NCBI RefSeq assembly: GCF_905475395.1
Contig: NC_058341.1
Coordinates: 34,363,501-34,427,500, forward strand
Direction: 5' to 3'
Origin: Chrysoperla carnea
Lineage: Eukaryota > Arthropoda > Insecta > Neuroptera > Chrysopidae
DNA: 64,000 nucleotides
The notes under the pieces are model-generated. The model searched no databases. It saw only the letters and a list, made by a program, of their open reading frames with translations, and was not told the origin of the DNA. How positions within the stretch are numbered: position 1 is the stretch's first letter; the number at the start of each line of letters is the position of its first letter. Positions 35,935 through 54,262 of the stretch are shown here, one piece after another. The translations under genes were made by a program, and so were the position numbers.

Positions 35935-38900
35935 TCAATTTCCAGATTTTGAATACCGTTTCCAAAACTTTTTGACATCATCGTGTCCATTTTTTGTAAC
36001 TACCATAGTTCTTGTTTTTTCATTTTCCCATATTAAAACATTTAATTGCTGCGCATAATCTCGAAGTACCACAAAATCAGCCTGAAAACAAAAAAAGATG
36101 AAATTGAACGATTTACCCGACACTCACCGTAACTTTCGACAAACTTTTAGAGTAATAATACAATATAAATTGTTACGCTAGAAAGTATCGACTCGAATTA
36201 CAAGATTGTGCGCGTAAACTTATCAAATTATGAATATGAATTAATTGACTTTTACTTTTCAAGTATGTTGAAATTCTCTGACAATTCCATGCTTTCCAGG
36301 TTTTACAAAGGTGTGGTCACTATAAAAAGTTTTCCGCACCACAAAATAATATAAACTGAATTTGCTGCCAATATCTGCCTTTTTCGCTCTTACTGACTAT
36401 TAACTTCACTCTAATATAATTTAGATGGTAAAGTCTGTTGTATTTATTATTTACCTGTGAAAGAAATTGACTGTATAAAACGCCATCTGTATACGTTAAT
36501 CTATTACGTTCATTCTCCCAAAGTTTGATTTGATCGACAACAGTAGGAGGCAACGCAGAAGAGGCTTCACCACCGGCAGCTAACATTTGAGGATGAGCAT
36601 GCTGACGTAAATAGCCAACAATTTGTTCAGCAGTTATACCTCCACGAAGTGCGAGTCTAATTGATTCTCGCGTTAATACACCCACAACCACGTTAGGAAA
36701 TCTAAAAGGGTAAAACAATAATCTCTATAATTTTTGCCACGTAATAATGGTGTTAATTTATTATTTACCTATACATTAGCTCTGTAAATAATCCAATCAA
36801 CGCAACCTGTAAATTTGAATCTGTGTACGCATACACACGGTAATTTGTTTCTACTATGATATACCCTTTATGAGCATTATCATCTAATATAGCCGGAGGT
36901 ATTTTATCGTGGCTTACAGTTATATTCAATGCTAAACGAGTTGGATAAAAACGACCAGCTTTTCGCTAAAATGTTCAAATATCAAAGCAATAAAATTTGA
37001 AGTTCTGTGCACGTAGGGCGACTAAAAGTAACGACTAGAAGTGACGACTAAAAGGATGGCGAGTGAAATTGTCTCGTAGTACCAAACACGTAGACAGCAG
37101 CTTTACTCTATGACCATTTCTCTGGCTAGCACTTCCGTCAACACTCGAAGCCATTACTGCCACCCGCGTGCAAAGATCTATATAATTTTTAAATAATCAC
37201 CTTTCTTTGATAAACGAGTCCAAATTCTCTAAGATGTTGTAAAAAAACTAATAAACTATTACTCATACCCTCTGTACTATAATCCTGGAATAAAAAATAT
37301 TTGAAAATAATATAATTTGTTAATACATGTGACATATGGGTGGAAAGGAAAAAACATACCAAACTTCACAGGGTAAATTGAGACATGTTGTTTCTCTTAA
37401 TATATTGTCTTTGGCAGTTAATAATTTTAATTTATATCTCCAATATATTTATAATATTTTGATTAAATATGGTGACTAATGAACTGACACTTCTTTAGCA
37501 GATAAAAAAAACTACGGGGGATGTGAACTTACGATCAATCAGAAATCCGATACCATAACTATTAATAATGTTTGAAATAAAAACATTGATTACTTTTTGA
37601 ATTGTTATTTTTAATTACCATTTAACTTTACAATGCAGCTCAACTGAACTGTGTCAAATACAAAAATTCATCGCTATTTATACACAAATCTAAGTTTACT
37701 AGAAAAACCTAGAAACGGTATATTGATCATATAAAAATGCATTTGTTCTAGATTCTTCTAAATAAAAACAATTTCTGTAGTTCATTAATTTTCTAATGGA
37801 TGGCGCTCATATCAACTTTTTATTTATCTATTTTGTACTTGACATTTCTAATACTCCCACCAAAAGTTGATATGGGTGCCTTACAGTTTTCTTAACCCTA
37901 AATTGTATCTGAGTCTCGCAAAATTATCTCTGCTAATACCTTTAGTAAAAATATCGGCCTTCTGATCTTTACTATTAACATATAAAATTTTAATTATTTT
38001 TTCTTTTACTAAATCTTTAATATAATGATATCTGACATCAAAATGTTTGCTCCTCTTCTTGGAAACTTCGTCCTTGATCACACAGATGGCACTCTTGTTG
38101 TCCACATGTAAGGTAATGACTTTGTCTTTTCCGGTCAGTTCTTCATACAAATTTCGGATCCAAATGGCTTCTCTTGCTGCTTCACTTGCTGCCACATATT
38201 CTGCCTCAGTTGTTGATAAAACTACAAGTCTTTGTTTTCTGGATGCCCATGATACAGCTGCACCTCCATGTTGAAATACATATCCACTAGTTGACTTTCT
38301 ATCATCTGTATCTCCAGCAAAATCTGCATCTGAATAACCTTCCAAATCTCCTTCAGTTTGGTAAAGAAGACCATATTCTTTAGTTCCTTGTAAGTATTTT
38401 AAAATTTTCTTGACAGCATTCCAATGAATTGTTTTTGGATCTTCTAAGAATTGACTTGCTCGACCCACCGCATAGCTGATATCTGGCCTTGAAATGATAG
38501 CTAAAAACATGAGGCTTCCAACTGCCTCTCGATATGGTACTTCGTTTTTGACACTTTTCAGTTTGTGTGGATGGTCTTTTTCGCTGAGTGATTGAGTAGC
38601 GTCCACTGGTACTGAGCTTGGATTGGAATCATCACTTCCAAATCTACTGAGCACTTTTTCAATGTAATTTTTCTGGTGGATGAAGATTGAGCCGTTTTTC
38701 TGAATAATTTCCATACCCAAATAATAGTGCAATGGTGAACTTAAAACCTTGAAAGTATCTTGTAGTCCATTGATCAGTTTTTTCAATTCTTCTGCATTTT
38801 TGGCTGCAATTAGTCCATCATCCACATAAATTGCAACAAACATAGAATGATTTTGATTTGAAAAAATACATGCATCAACTTTGCTCTGTTTTAAACCATA

Positions 38901-41900
38901 TTTCTTGAGAAATTCAGTAAATCGATTATTCCACATTTTTCCAGACTGTTTCAAGCCATAAATACTTTGTTTCAGCTTACATACTTTATCAGTTCCATCT
39001 TCATAGCCTTTTGGTTGCTCCATATACAATTCTTCATCTAATTTTGCATACAGGTAGGCTGTAGTCACATCAAATTGTTCCAGCGTCATATTTTCTTTTA
39101 CAGCCAATGACAAAATAAGTCTGATTGAGTCATATCTAGCTACTGGACTTGAAATTTCTGTATAATCGATGCCATATATCTGGGAATAACCACAGCATAC
39201 TAATCTGGCTTTATATCTTTCAATTTGACCATGTTCATTTCTTTTAATTTTGTACACCCATTTATTTTTAAGAGCCTTCCTGTCTGCTGGTAATTCACTC
39301 AAAATCCAAACTTTGTGCTTCTTCATGGATTCCATTTCCTTATTCATTGCCTGTTTCCATTTTTCATGATTTTCATCTTTTATTGCTTCTTCATAAGTTC
39401 TTGGTTCCAGTGGTTCAGCTCCAGTAATTAAAGCTTCTGCGATAACACTTCCTGGATCATAAGCGTATCTAGCTGGTTTTCTTATTTTATCTCTGTCTCT
39501 CAATTTTCTGGTAGACTCAACGGTCTTATCTCCATCTGAATCTTCGGAACTTTCTGCTGATCTATATTCATTCTCATCATCTTCTTTTTCTGCTTCAATC
39601 TCCTTTTCTTTATCTTCACTTTGAGTTCCTTCTTCATTTTCATCTTTTTCAATAATTTTGAGATTTCTCTGTTCAGATTCAGGTTCTCTAAAGATGACAT
39701 CTCTGTGTAATTCGATTTTTCCAGTATTTTCAAAATATACTTTATAGCCTTTGACATTTTCATCGTAGCCCACAAAAATTCCTTTTCTTGATTTTTCATC
39801 CCATTTTCTTCTTTTTTGCTTTGGGATATGGCAATAAACTTCTGAACCAAATACTTTCAAATTTTCAATTTCTGCATCTTTACCAAACCACAATTCATTA
39901 GGTGTTTTTCCAGGGACTGATGAAGTTCCAGTTCTGTTCAGGATGTATACCATAGTATTGACAGCTTCAGCCCAAAATTTCTTTGGCAATTTCGCTGCAC
40001 ATCTTAAAGTTCTGGCTCCTTCAACAATGGTTCGCAAGTCCCTTTCAGCAGATCCATTTTGCTCCGGTGCATATCCAACAGTAGTCTGATGTCTGATTCC
40101 ATATCTTTTCAAAATTTCTTTGACTTCTTCATTACAATCTTCTGTACCTCGATCTGTTCTCAATACTTTAACTTTTCTGTCAGTTTCTGTTTTCACACTT
40201 CTGATATAATCGCTCAAAATTCTTTTGACTTCACTTTTTTGTTTCAAGAAAAATACTTTTCTGTAATGTGAGAAGTCATCTTTGAACAGGACAAAGTACC
40301 TGCTCCCACCGATCGAATATTCTACTGGTCCGCATACATCTGAGTGGATTATTTCGCCTGGTTCATGTGTTTTAGTATTAGTTGTTGGAAATGGCTTTCT
40401 TTGTTGTTTTCCAAATACACAAGGCTCACAAAATTCTTCTTTCTTATCTGTTTTGATGTTGAATTTCTCCAAAATTTTCTTCACATGATTCATGTTTTGA
40501 TGACCCAAACGTTGGTGCCATAATTGTAAACTGGTTAGGTTTACTTGACCGACTGATTGAATTTCTTCATTGATTTTAGCATTCAGCACCCACAAGCTTC
40601 CTTTGAGTGTTCCATCTAATATTTTGACATTATTTTTCTTGATGGTACAATTCTGGCCTTGTAAAATAATCTTGCAACCAAATTGAACTGCTCTTCGTGG
40701 CGAAAACAGATTCATTTTCAATTTTGGCACGTATAGTACTTCTCTCAATAGAACTTTTTCTTCGAAGCCTTTGGTCCATGTTTTCAATTCAATTGTACCT
40801 TCACCATACGCTTGAATTTCTTTTCCATCACCCAAACTGACAGTTCGTTCTCCTTGGAATGATTTGTAATTTTTGAGGTAATTCTTGTTGTACGTCATAT
40901 GTTGTGTGGCTCCAGAATCGATAATCCATGATTCACCATGTGGATTTTCTGTATACGAGCTCAAAGCAGCACTGAAGTTTAAACTTTCTTTCTTCATTCT
41001 GCAGTCCTTCTGGAAATGCCCAACTTTTCCGCAGTTGTGGCACTTGATACCTTGTTTGATTCGACAGTTGAGCTGAACGTGGCCCAAATTTCCACAGTGG
41101 TAACACTTCTTCACATTATCTTGCTTATTGGCATTTGGATTTTTGTCCCATTTTCCTCTTTGCTGAAATCTGTTTTTCTTTCTGTGACTGACAAGGGCAT
41201 TGTTTTCTTCTTTTGACTCTGATTTTTCTGTGGATAACTTATTTTTCAACCTTTCTTCTTCAATCAACAATCGGGCAGTGAGATTGTTCAGCTTCTTTTC
41301 TTCTGCAGGCGTACTGTCCCAAGCTGAATGGAAATGTGCAAATTCGGGTGGCAGGGTATTCAGAATTTTGGCCATCAACATTCCTTCGGATACATTTTCA
41401 CCCAGTTCTTTCATTTGACTCACCAGGTGTTCCAGCTTTGAGATGTGGTTACCAACACCATCCTCTTTATTGTAGACTACATTGTAAAATTTCTGTTCCA
41501 GAATATGTAATGAGGCGTCTGATTTGTGACCATACATAGCATTCAATTTGTCCAACATTTTCTTCGATGTGTCACAAGAAAACAGCAATGAGAGAACCTT
41601 TTCACTTACTGAAGTTACTATGACCCTTTGAGCAGCATTCTCAACTTGATTCCAGTTTTTCAACATCTCAGCATCTATTGGTTTCTCTGTGTGAAGCAAT
41701 TCGCCATTCTTCATGCTTTTCAAGATGATTGTAATTTGGAATTTCCATGCTTGGTAATTTTCATTACCCACCAGCTTGATGGTTTTCAATTCTTCCATCG
41801 TTTCACTGTACATTTACACTTCACTGTATTTCAATTACAAGTTTATTTTTTTTTTGATCACAAATTTTTACTTTTTGATTCAGGACAAAAGACACCTTTT

Positions 41901-44884
41901 GTAGACACTATTTTTATTTTAATTTATCTGGGCCCATAACCTATTAATAATGTTTGAAATAAAAACATTGATTACTTTTTGAATTGTTATTTTTAATTAC
42001 CATTTAACTTTACAATGCAGCTCAACTGAACTGTGTCAAATACAAAAATTCATCGCTATTTATACACAAATCTAAGTTTACTAGAAAAACCTAGAAACGG
42101 TATATTGATCATATAAAAATGCATTTGTTCTAGATTCTTCTAAATAAAAACAATTTCTGTAGTTCATTAATTTTCTAATGGATGGCGCTCATATCAACTT
42201 TTTATTTATCTATTTTGTACTTGACATTTCTAATAATAACTCATTGATTGTAATCGTTTAACTTAGACCCAGTGTACACGGTTGGGATTAAGGTTAGAAA
42301 CCAAATTTAAATCCGTTGAATCAATCGAAAAGAAACTTTAATCAGTTTCAAATCGGTGTCTTTTTAATTGATTCTTACGTGTTTTGACGCTTTGAATTTT
42401 CGCTTAATAGCCTATTTAAAAATTAATTTAAAGGAAATTCAGGTCAGAATATTATAAATGGTGATATAATTGAAATCTTAAATATATCGAAAAATTTTGC
42501 ATGGTATACAATTTTCCAAGATGATGTTTTTTTATAGCCTATTATCTGCTAAAGTTTGGTACATTCCTTCCATCCTGTATAGTATTGAAAACTTACTTTA
42601 CCCAACGTACTGAAGCTTAATTGAAATAAAAATGTAAGACAATCTGCTAAATCAAGCCCGCGTTGTTCAACAGTATCTAAATATTGGAGTATAAAATGCC
42701 ATACTTGTGCCTGAGTATCTAATAGTAAAAATTGGAAACCTTGTCTTGTTATCACTGGACTTCCATCATCATCACTAAAAATATTTTCATAATTTCAACA
42801 AATACCTAATAGTGAAGAAATGTAATATAATTTAATCTTGGATAAATAACTAGGAAATTAATATTTAAGTTTTCTATTTCTTATCGTCTTCAGAATAATA
42901 TTTTGAACCATCGATTTAGTCAGGTCGTTTAATGCAACAAGAAGTCATTAAGTAGACTCCCCTCTACCCATAATAATTTCTGAATGCACATGTGCATACA
43001 TGCCAAAGGATCTACATTAATACTTAATAATTACCGTTTCATTAAGCCAGCATGCAAAAGAATTCGTACAGCATCTGCAGAAATTCCTTCTTGTTGCTGA
43101 CTACCAACCATGTAATGTAATACACATTCCCATCTTTCCATTGAATAGGAATCAAGAAATGACACATCACGTGCTTTACTATCTGTTTCTAATTGAGAAG
43201 ACATACTCCATGGTTTACCTCTAAATTCATTAAATATATTTATTATCAATTTGAATGTATTAATGAAGTGTTTAAATACTTACCCTCCCAATAAGGCAAT
43301 TTTTAAATTTCGTTTAAATGTACTACTAAGTATCCAACCTAATAAGCCGCCCGGTATAGCAGCTTCTTGCCACACATTTAACTCTGATAATACTGTGCTT
43401 ACGCGTACATGTTCTCTGCGACACAAAATATGAAAAGAAATATAATTTTCAAAACATTCAATATTTCACTTAATTGTAATTCGATTCAAGTGCCGATTAA
43501 TTTATTTAGAAATAGATACTGTAAAATACGACGTTTCGTAAAAATCTCGAAAAAAGTGCACTTAAAATTGTGCTTAAAGGCGGACTGAATATGTTTGCAA
43601 TTTTTAATATTAATATTTGAAAGGACCAGATGATATTCAAATGGATGACAGTTTAATTCATATAATTTCTGTAGAAAGAGAAATTTTAATAAAAATGAAC
43701 AGGCAGCCTTGGTACTCTCAATTGTCAAAGAATATGAAAAGAACATAAAGAGAATACGGAATAAAAAGCTTACAGTAGTAGATGAATCTGCCGAAGATTT
43801 TACTTCTTAACTAACTGGTCGGGAAACATTAGGAGTGACAGTGTATCTAGTAACTATAGACGGAATTGTGATTGAACTTTAAAAGATATGAGAATTGTAC
43901 AGCAATTTTTACAATTTGATCAATTTGAACACTGAAGAAGTTCAAAATAGAGCAAGTATGTTAGTAACGATGTATTTTGGAGATTTAGAAAAGTGCTTTT
44001 TTTAATGAATGTATCCATCTACGTTCTTATAATAATCAGCTCGAGCCGGAGCACTGCCTCGAACATCCAATGCGATTTTACAGATTCTAAGAAATAATGA
44101 ACTTGAAACTAAAGAATTAATAAAAAGGTCTTTATTGATAGATTTTTACTACTCGAGGCGCTAATTTTTAAACCATGCGCCTCTGGAAAGGATCCTGCGT
44201 TAGTCTGCTATTGGAATTGAGTATCTGTTAAATTTGCTCATAATACAAGATTTTGTAGAATTCGATAGGTAAGAAAAAAGTTTTTAGCTTGTTTCTTGGA
44301 CCAATGAACGCTAGATTTGTATAACAAATTCTAATGGCAATCGGCTAATTTTTGGCCATAAAATAGAAACCGGACCTAGTTTGCATTACTGTGTCTACTC
44401 TGGACGATGCAAAGAAGTAGATTTCCGTTTCTTAGAAACTTTTTAGGTCCTACTGTTGAAAATTTTAGATCCAAGGAGAGTCTGAATCCAAGAAATCGTA
44501 ATTTTGGTTACTATATCACAAATACAAATTTTAACACTTACTTGGAAAAAGCTTGTGAGCCCCATGATGCTACAACGGCTTGTGGAACTGGTTGTTCAAC
44601 AAACAATATTCGAATTACATATTGGCGAGCTAATTCCGGTAACTCTCTATCAAAATTTTATGGGAATTTTAAAAACAATTTTTAATATTAATATTTATTA
44701 AATTGGAAATCTTTAAATACCTATATACAGCTAAACATATAGCAGGATGATTATAAAGCTTTTCTAAAACTTCGGCAGGACGTGTTTTCAAATATTCATG
44801 TAAATTTTTACATTGTAGATTAGCTGGTTGTAACGTTAAATTATTTGCTACGGAATTTTTATTATTTTTGGCATTGTCTGCCAT
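35935..44884 (-). CDS. GTF2H4: TFIIH core subunit 4 (p52/Tfb2)
   Basis: Nine exons join exactly in frame: 44721-44884, 44542-44646, 43284-43415, 43035-43220, 42597-42774, 37201-37284, 36769-36965, 36455-36701 and 35935-36081, giving 480 codons including TGA (479 residues; human p52 is 462). The product is the p52 subunit of TFIIH, which anchors and stimulates the XPB ATPase in promoter opening and nucleotide excision repair. Family hallmarks along the chain are [111 protein letters not shown], and the C-terminal Tfb2_C domain with [20 protein letters not shown] and the end [10 protein letters not shown]. Intron 5 (37285-42596) carries a Copia element in the same orientation; intron 2 holds a hAT fragment. 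All exons appear intact. Confidence 0.95.
37560..42235 (-). mobile_element. Copia-family LTR retrotransposon, whole-looking, very young
   Basis: The LTRs are 37560-37853 and 41942-42235, each 294 bp and identical as far as I can read, so the insertion is very recent. The target duplication is ATAAC on both sides (37555-37559, 42236-42240). The element is read on the minus strand. One long frame (37881-41813, 1310 codons plus stop) carries gag with two CCHC knuckles, a DSGA protease, a zinc-binding integrase core, reverse transcriptase with YVDD and RNase H, in Ty1/copia order. The primer-binding site (about 41928-41941) matches the internal part of initiator tRNA-Met, as in Drosophila copia. 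A purine-rich tract abuts the 3' LTR. It looks whole with no visible break. It sits in intron 5 of GTF2H4 in sense orientation. Confidence 0.95.
43630..44140 (+). pseudogene. Decayed hAT-superfamily (DUF4371/ZMYM1-like) transposase fragment
   Basis: On the plus strand, antisense to GTF2H4 inside its intron 2, broken frames give [10 protein letters not shown], then [51 protein letters not shown] and [16 protein letters not shown]. The order and wording resemble the region before the dimerisation domain of DUF4371-type hAT transposases (YDE...; F..E.F.VIIDS...EL; A..LV.IY..DL...F..E...F). Several stops and frame changes interrupt it, so it is a dead fragment. No terminal repeats were found around it. 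Confidence 0.5.
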
Positions 44885-45739
44885 TTATTCTCTTATTAAT
44901 AATTTATTATTTATATACAACATTTGCATTTATTAAAAAACGTTATTTATTATCGGTTGGTTTATTAAAAGCATTAAAAAATTGTATATCGAATAGTGTT
45001 TTTAATATAACTTTTAAGGTTATGAATTCTTTTCAAGTTTTTGGATAATATCGTTTGAGAATAACGAACTTGTGCAAATCGAAGTTAATCTTCCATGTGT
45101 TCATAAACTCAATCAAGTGTGCTGGTCAGCATACCTACGTGTTACTGTGATGACGCAGTCAATTAGCCAATCAGCTGACAGAATTTGATGTGTTCCTTTT
45201 CATGCTCATACGTTTCTTCCAATTGCATAGTTTGATGCGACAATAGAATGTAGCCCTTAATTTACTTAACAATGCAGCTCGAGTGTGAATTACCAATTAA
45301 ACTGTGCCCGCCCACGTAAAAAATAACTGTGGTTAAAGTCTATATTTTTCAGTACAGAGACTGTGAGATTAAAAAGGCAAAGATTAAATCTTAATCGCGC
45401 TCTTTTTTCTCACCTTTTTGTTATTAATTCACACTTTTCTAATCAGAGAGTATATCGTATATACAAGATACATTCAGTTAGGCAGCGCTTGATAAAATTA
45501 GATTTTCTGATGTTTAAAGAAATAAAAATATTTTAATTACAGTTTATTTTCTCTGGAAATATTGTTGTAATTATTAATCTTAGTTAAGCGTCGACACAAT
45601 ATCTGGCTACAAAAAGTTAACCCAGTGAAGAAAGAATTATTATTTCGATTGAATAACTTTTTAAAATATGGTAAAAATTTATTTTAAATCGAAAAATTAA
45701 CAATAACTTAACTAGTATAAAACATAACTTAAAGGAAAA
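44885..45739. other. Intergenic DNA: GTF2H4 upstream region and MCM4 3' flank
   Basis: A minus-strand AATAAA (45683-45678), about 57 bases after the MCM4 stop, is a plausible polyadenylation signal. About 45160-45180 contains AGCCAATCAGCTGAC, a CCAAT box next to an E-box-like CAGCTG, roughly 280 bases upstream of the GTF2H4 start codon. It may be part of that gene's promoter; there is no further support. Confidence 0.4.
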
Positions 45740-52733
<6,994 letters not shown>

Positions 52734-52817
52734 TTTTTCGTCAACTTTATTATTCAATAAAAATAGTTTTAAAAGTATAAACTTGCAAACACAGACAGCT
52801 CAATTCTTAACTTAAAA

Positions 52818-52827
52818 GCGCGCGAAA
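52818..52827. promoter_or_regulatory. E2F-like site upstream of MCM4
   Basis: GCGCGCGAAA reads TTTCGCGCGC on the minus strand and contains TTTCGCGC, a match to the E2F consensus TTTSSCGC. It lies about 87 bases upstream of the MCM4 start codon, next to a CCAAT sequence (ATTGG at 52827-52831) in an otherwise AT-rich region. MCM genes are classic E2F/DP targets at G1/S, so a regulatory role is a reasonable inference. Confidence 0.55.
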
Positions 52828-53283
52828 TTGGTGCAGTAAAGTCAGACGTACCACCTTATAGAGATAAATTAAAGTTCAATATTCTACTAAACTATTCAAT
52901 CCGTAAAGATAGCACGGCTGACGGTACCTTTTGGCACAAAACTTAATGAAAAAAAAATATAAGAAAATGAATGTATTTTAATTTGAAAAATTATTTTTCG
53001 TGTAATTTTATTAGCGATAGTAATTTTTAAACCAATAAAACTTAACTCAAAATCTTGAGCAATAAACAGCGAATTACATTGAAAAATTTCTATTCCTGCG
53101 CTGCTATCTTATCACTCTCGGAATTCGCCCAATAAATTTTTTGAATTAATAACATTTCATATATTTAGATTATTTTAATTTCAGAAAGTTTTTTGCTTTG
53201 GAAATAAAGAATTTCGGCATTGTTTTCTAAAATAATAAATAGAAAATACAATAATTTAGGAATTATTTAATTGTATCCGCTGC

Positions 53284-53602
53284 ATAAAAAAAAATTTTAA
53301 GAAAAAGAAAACCGACTTTTCCAAAACAAAATAATATGCACTAAAAACTAAAAAATAACGATAATATAATGTAGTTAAAATTATTGTTATTTTTGGAGTC
53401 GGTGTCGGCCAAGGAAACAACTCTGCCAGAAAAGTTTGCTACATTAGCTTGGCTGACACCGACTCCAAAAATAATAATAATTTTAACTACATTATATTAT
53501 CGTTATTTTTTACTTTTTAGTGCATATTATTTTGTTTTGGAAAAGTTTTTTTTTGAAGTTTTCTTTTGAAGTCGGTTTTCTTTTTCTTAAAATTTTTTTT
53601 AT
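53284..53602. repeat. Foldback element with about 130-bp arms between MCM4 and DXO
   Basis: The left arm (53284-53412) and right arm (53449-53602) are near-perfect reverse complements. They include AAGAAAAAGAAAACCGACTT, CGATAATATAATGTAGTTAA and GGAGTCGGTGTCGG. The right arm carries a small extra T-rich stretch. The 36-nt loop is 53413-53448. No coding capacity. Confidence 0.85.
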
Positions 53603-53935
53603 TTTGTGATTTTTAGTGAATATGAAGTACACTAACTAATTTTTCACTAAAAAAGAATCATCGAAATCGGTTGGCGTGATATTGAGTTATTCGTCCTCTT
53701 GTCGTGCATACTTAATGCAAATTTAAGACTTTTATGGTTTTCTCATGGATGCCGTTGTCAGAACTAGACAAAAATGAAATGGGACCACACGAGAAGCACC
53801 AGCTTTCAAATAGATAAAGAATTATCAAAATCGGTTCACCCAGTCAAAAGTTCTGCGGCAACTAACATTAAAAAAAAAAAAATACAGTCGAATTGATAAC
53901 CTCCTCCTTTTTTGTTTGAAGTCGGTTAAAAAATG
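53603..53935. repeat. Conserved insect dispersed-repeat tail (AAGTCGGTTAA type)
   Basis: ATCAAAATCGGTTCACCCAG, an A-run, CAGTCGAATTGATAACCTCC and TTTGAAGTCGGTTAA follow in order, wording I recognise from a widespread insect interspersed repeat of uncertain class. Together with the AACCGACTT at about 53310 it may form one element of about 630 bp with inverted AACCGACTTC ends that includes the foldback. The class is not assigned. Confidence 0.5.
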
Positions 53936-54262
53936 TGAAGAGCTGCCAACTTAATTCCATGTTGACTTTGAAAATCAAATGTTTATATTTACAAACTTTT
54001 TAAAATTCCAAAATTCTGTCAACAGGTGTTGACAGAATTTAACAAATGTGCTATTTCCTTCCGATCGTCAAATATTAAAACTATCTATTCATATTTTTCT
54101 TGAAATGAATTTTGAAAAACAATTGCAAATCAATAATTTTAAAATACTGAGTAAGTTATGAAATTTGTCAAATAAAATTCAAAATTTAAATATCCCTTTA
54201 TTTTTAGGTTTAGTTTTCGAGGACATCGAGTTTAGTTAAATAAATAACCTTGCTATATAAAT

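Noticed and set aside
38047-41539. Numerous plus-strand frames of 60-103 codons
   Set aside because: They are antisense shadows of the long Copia frame.
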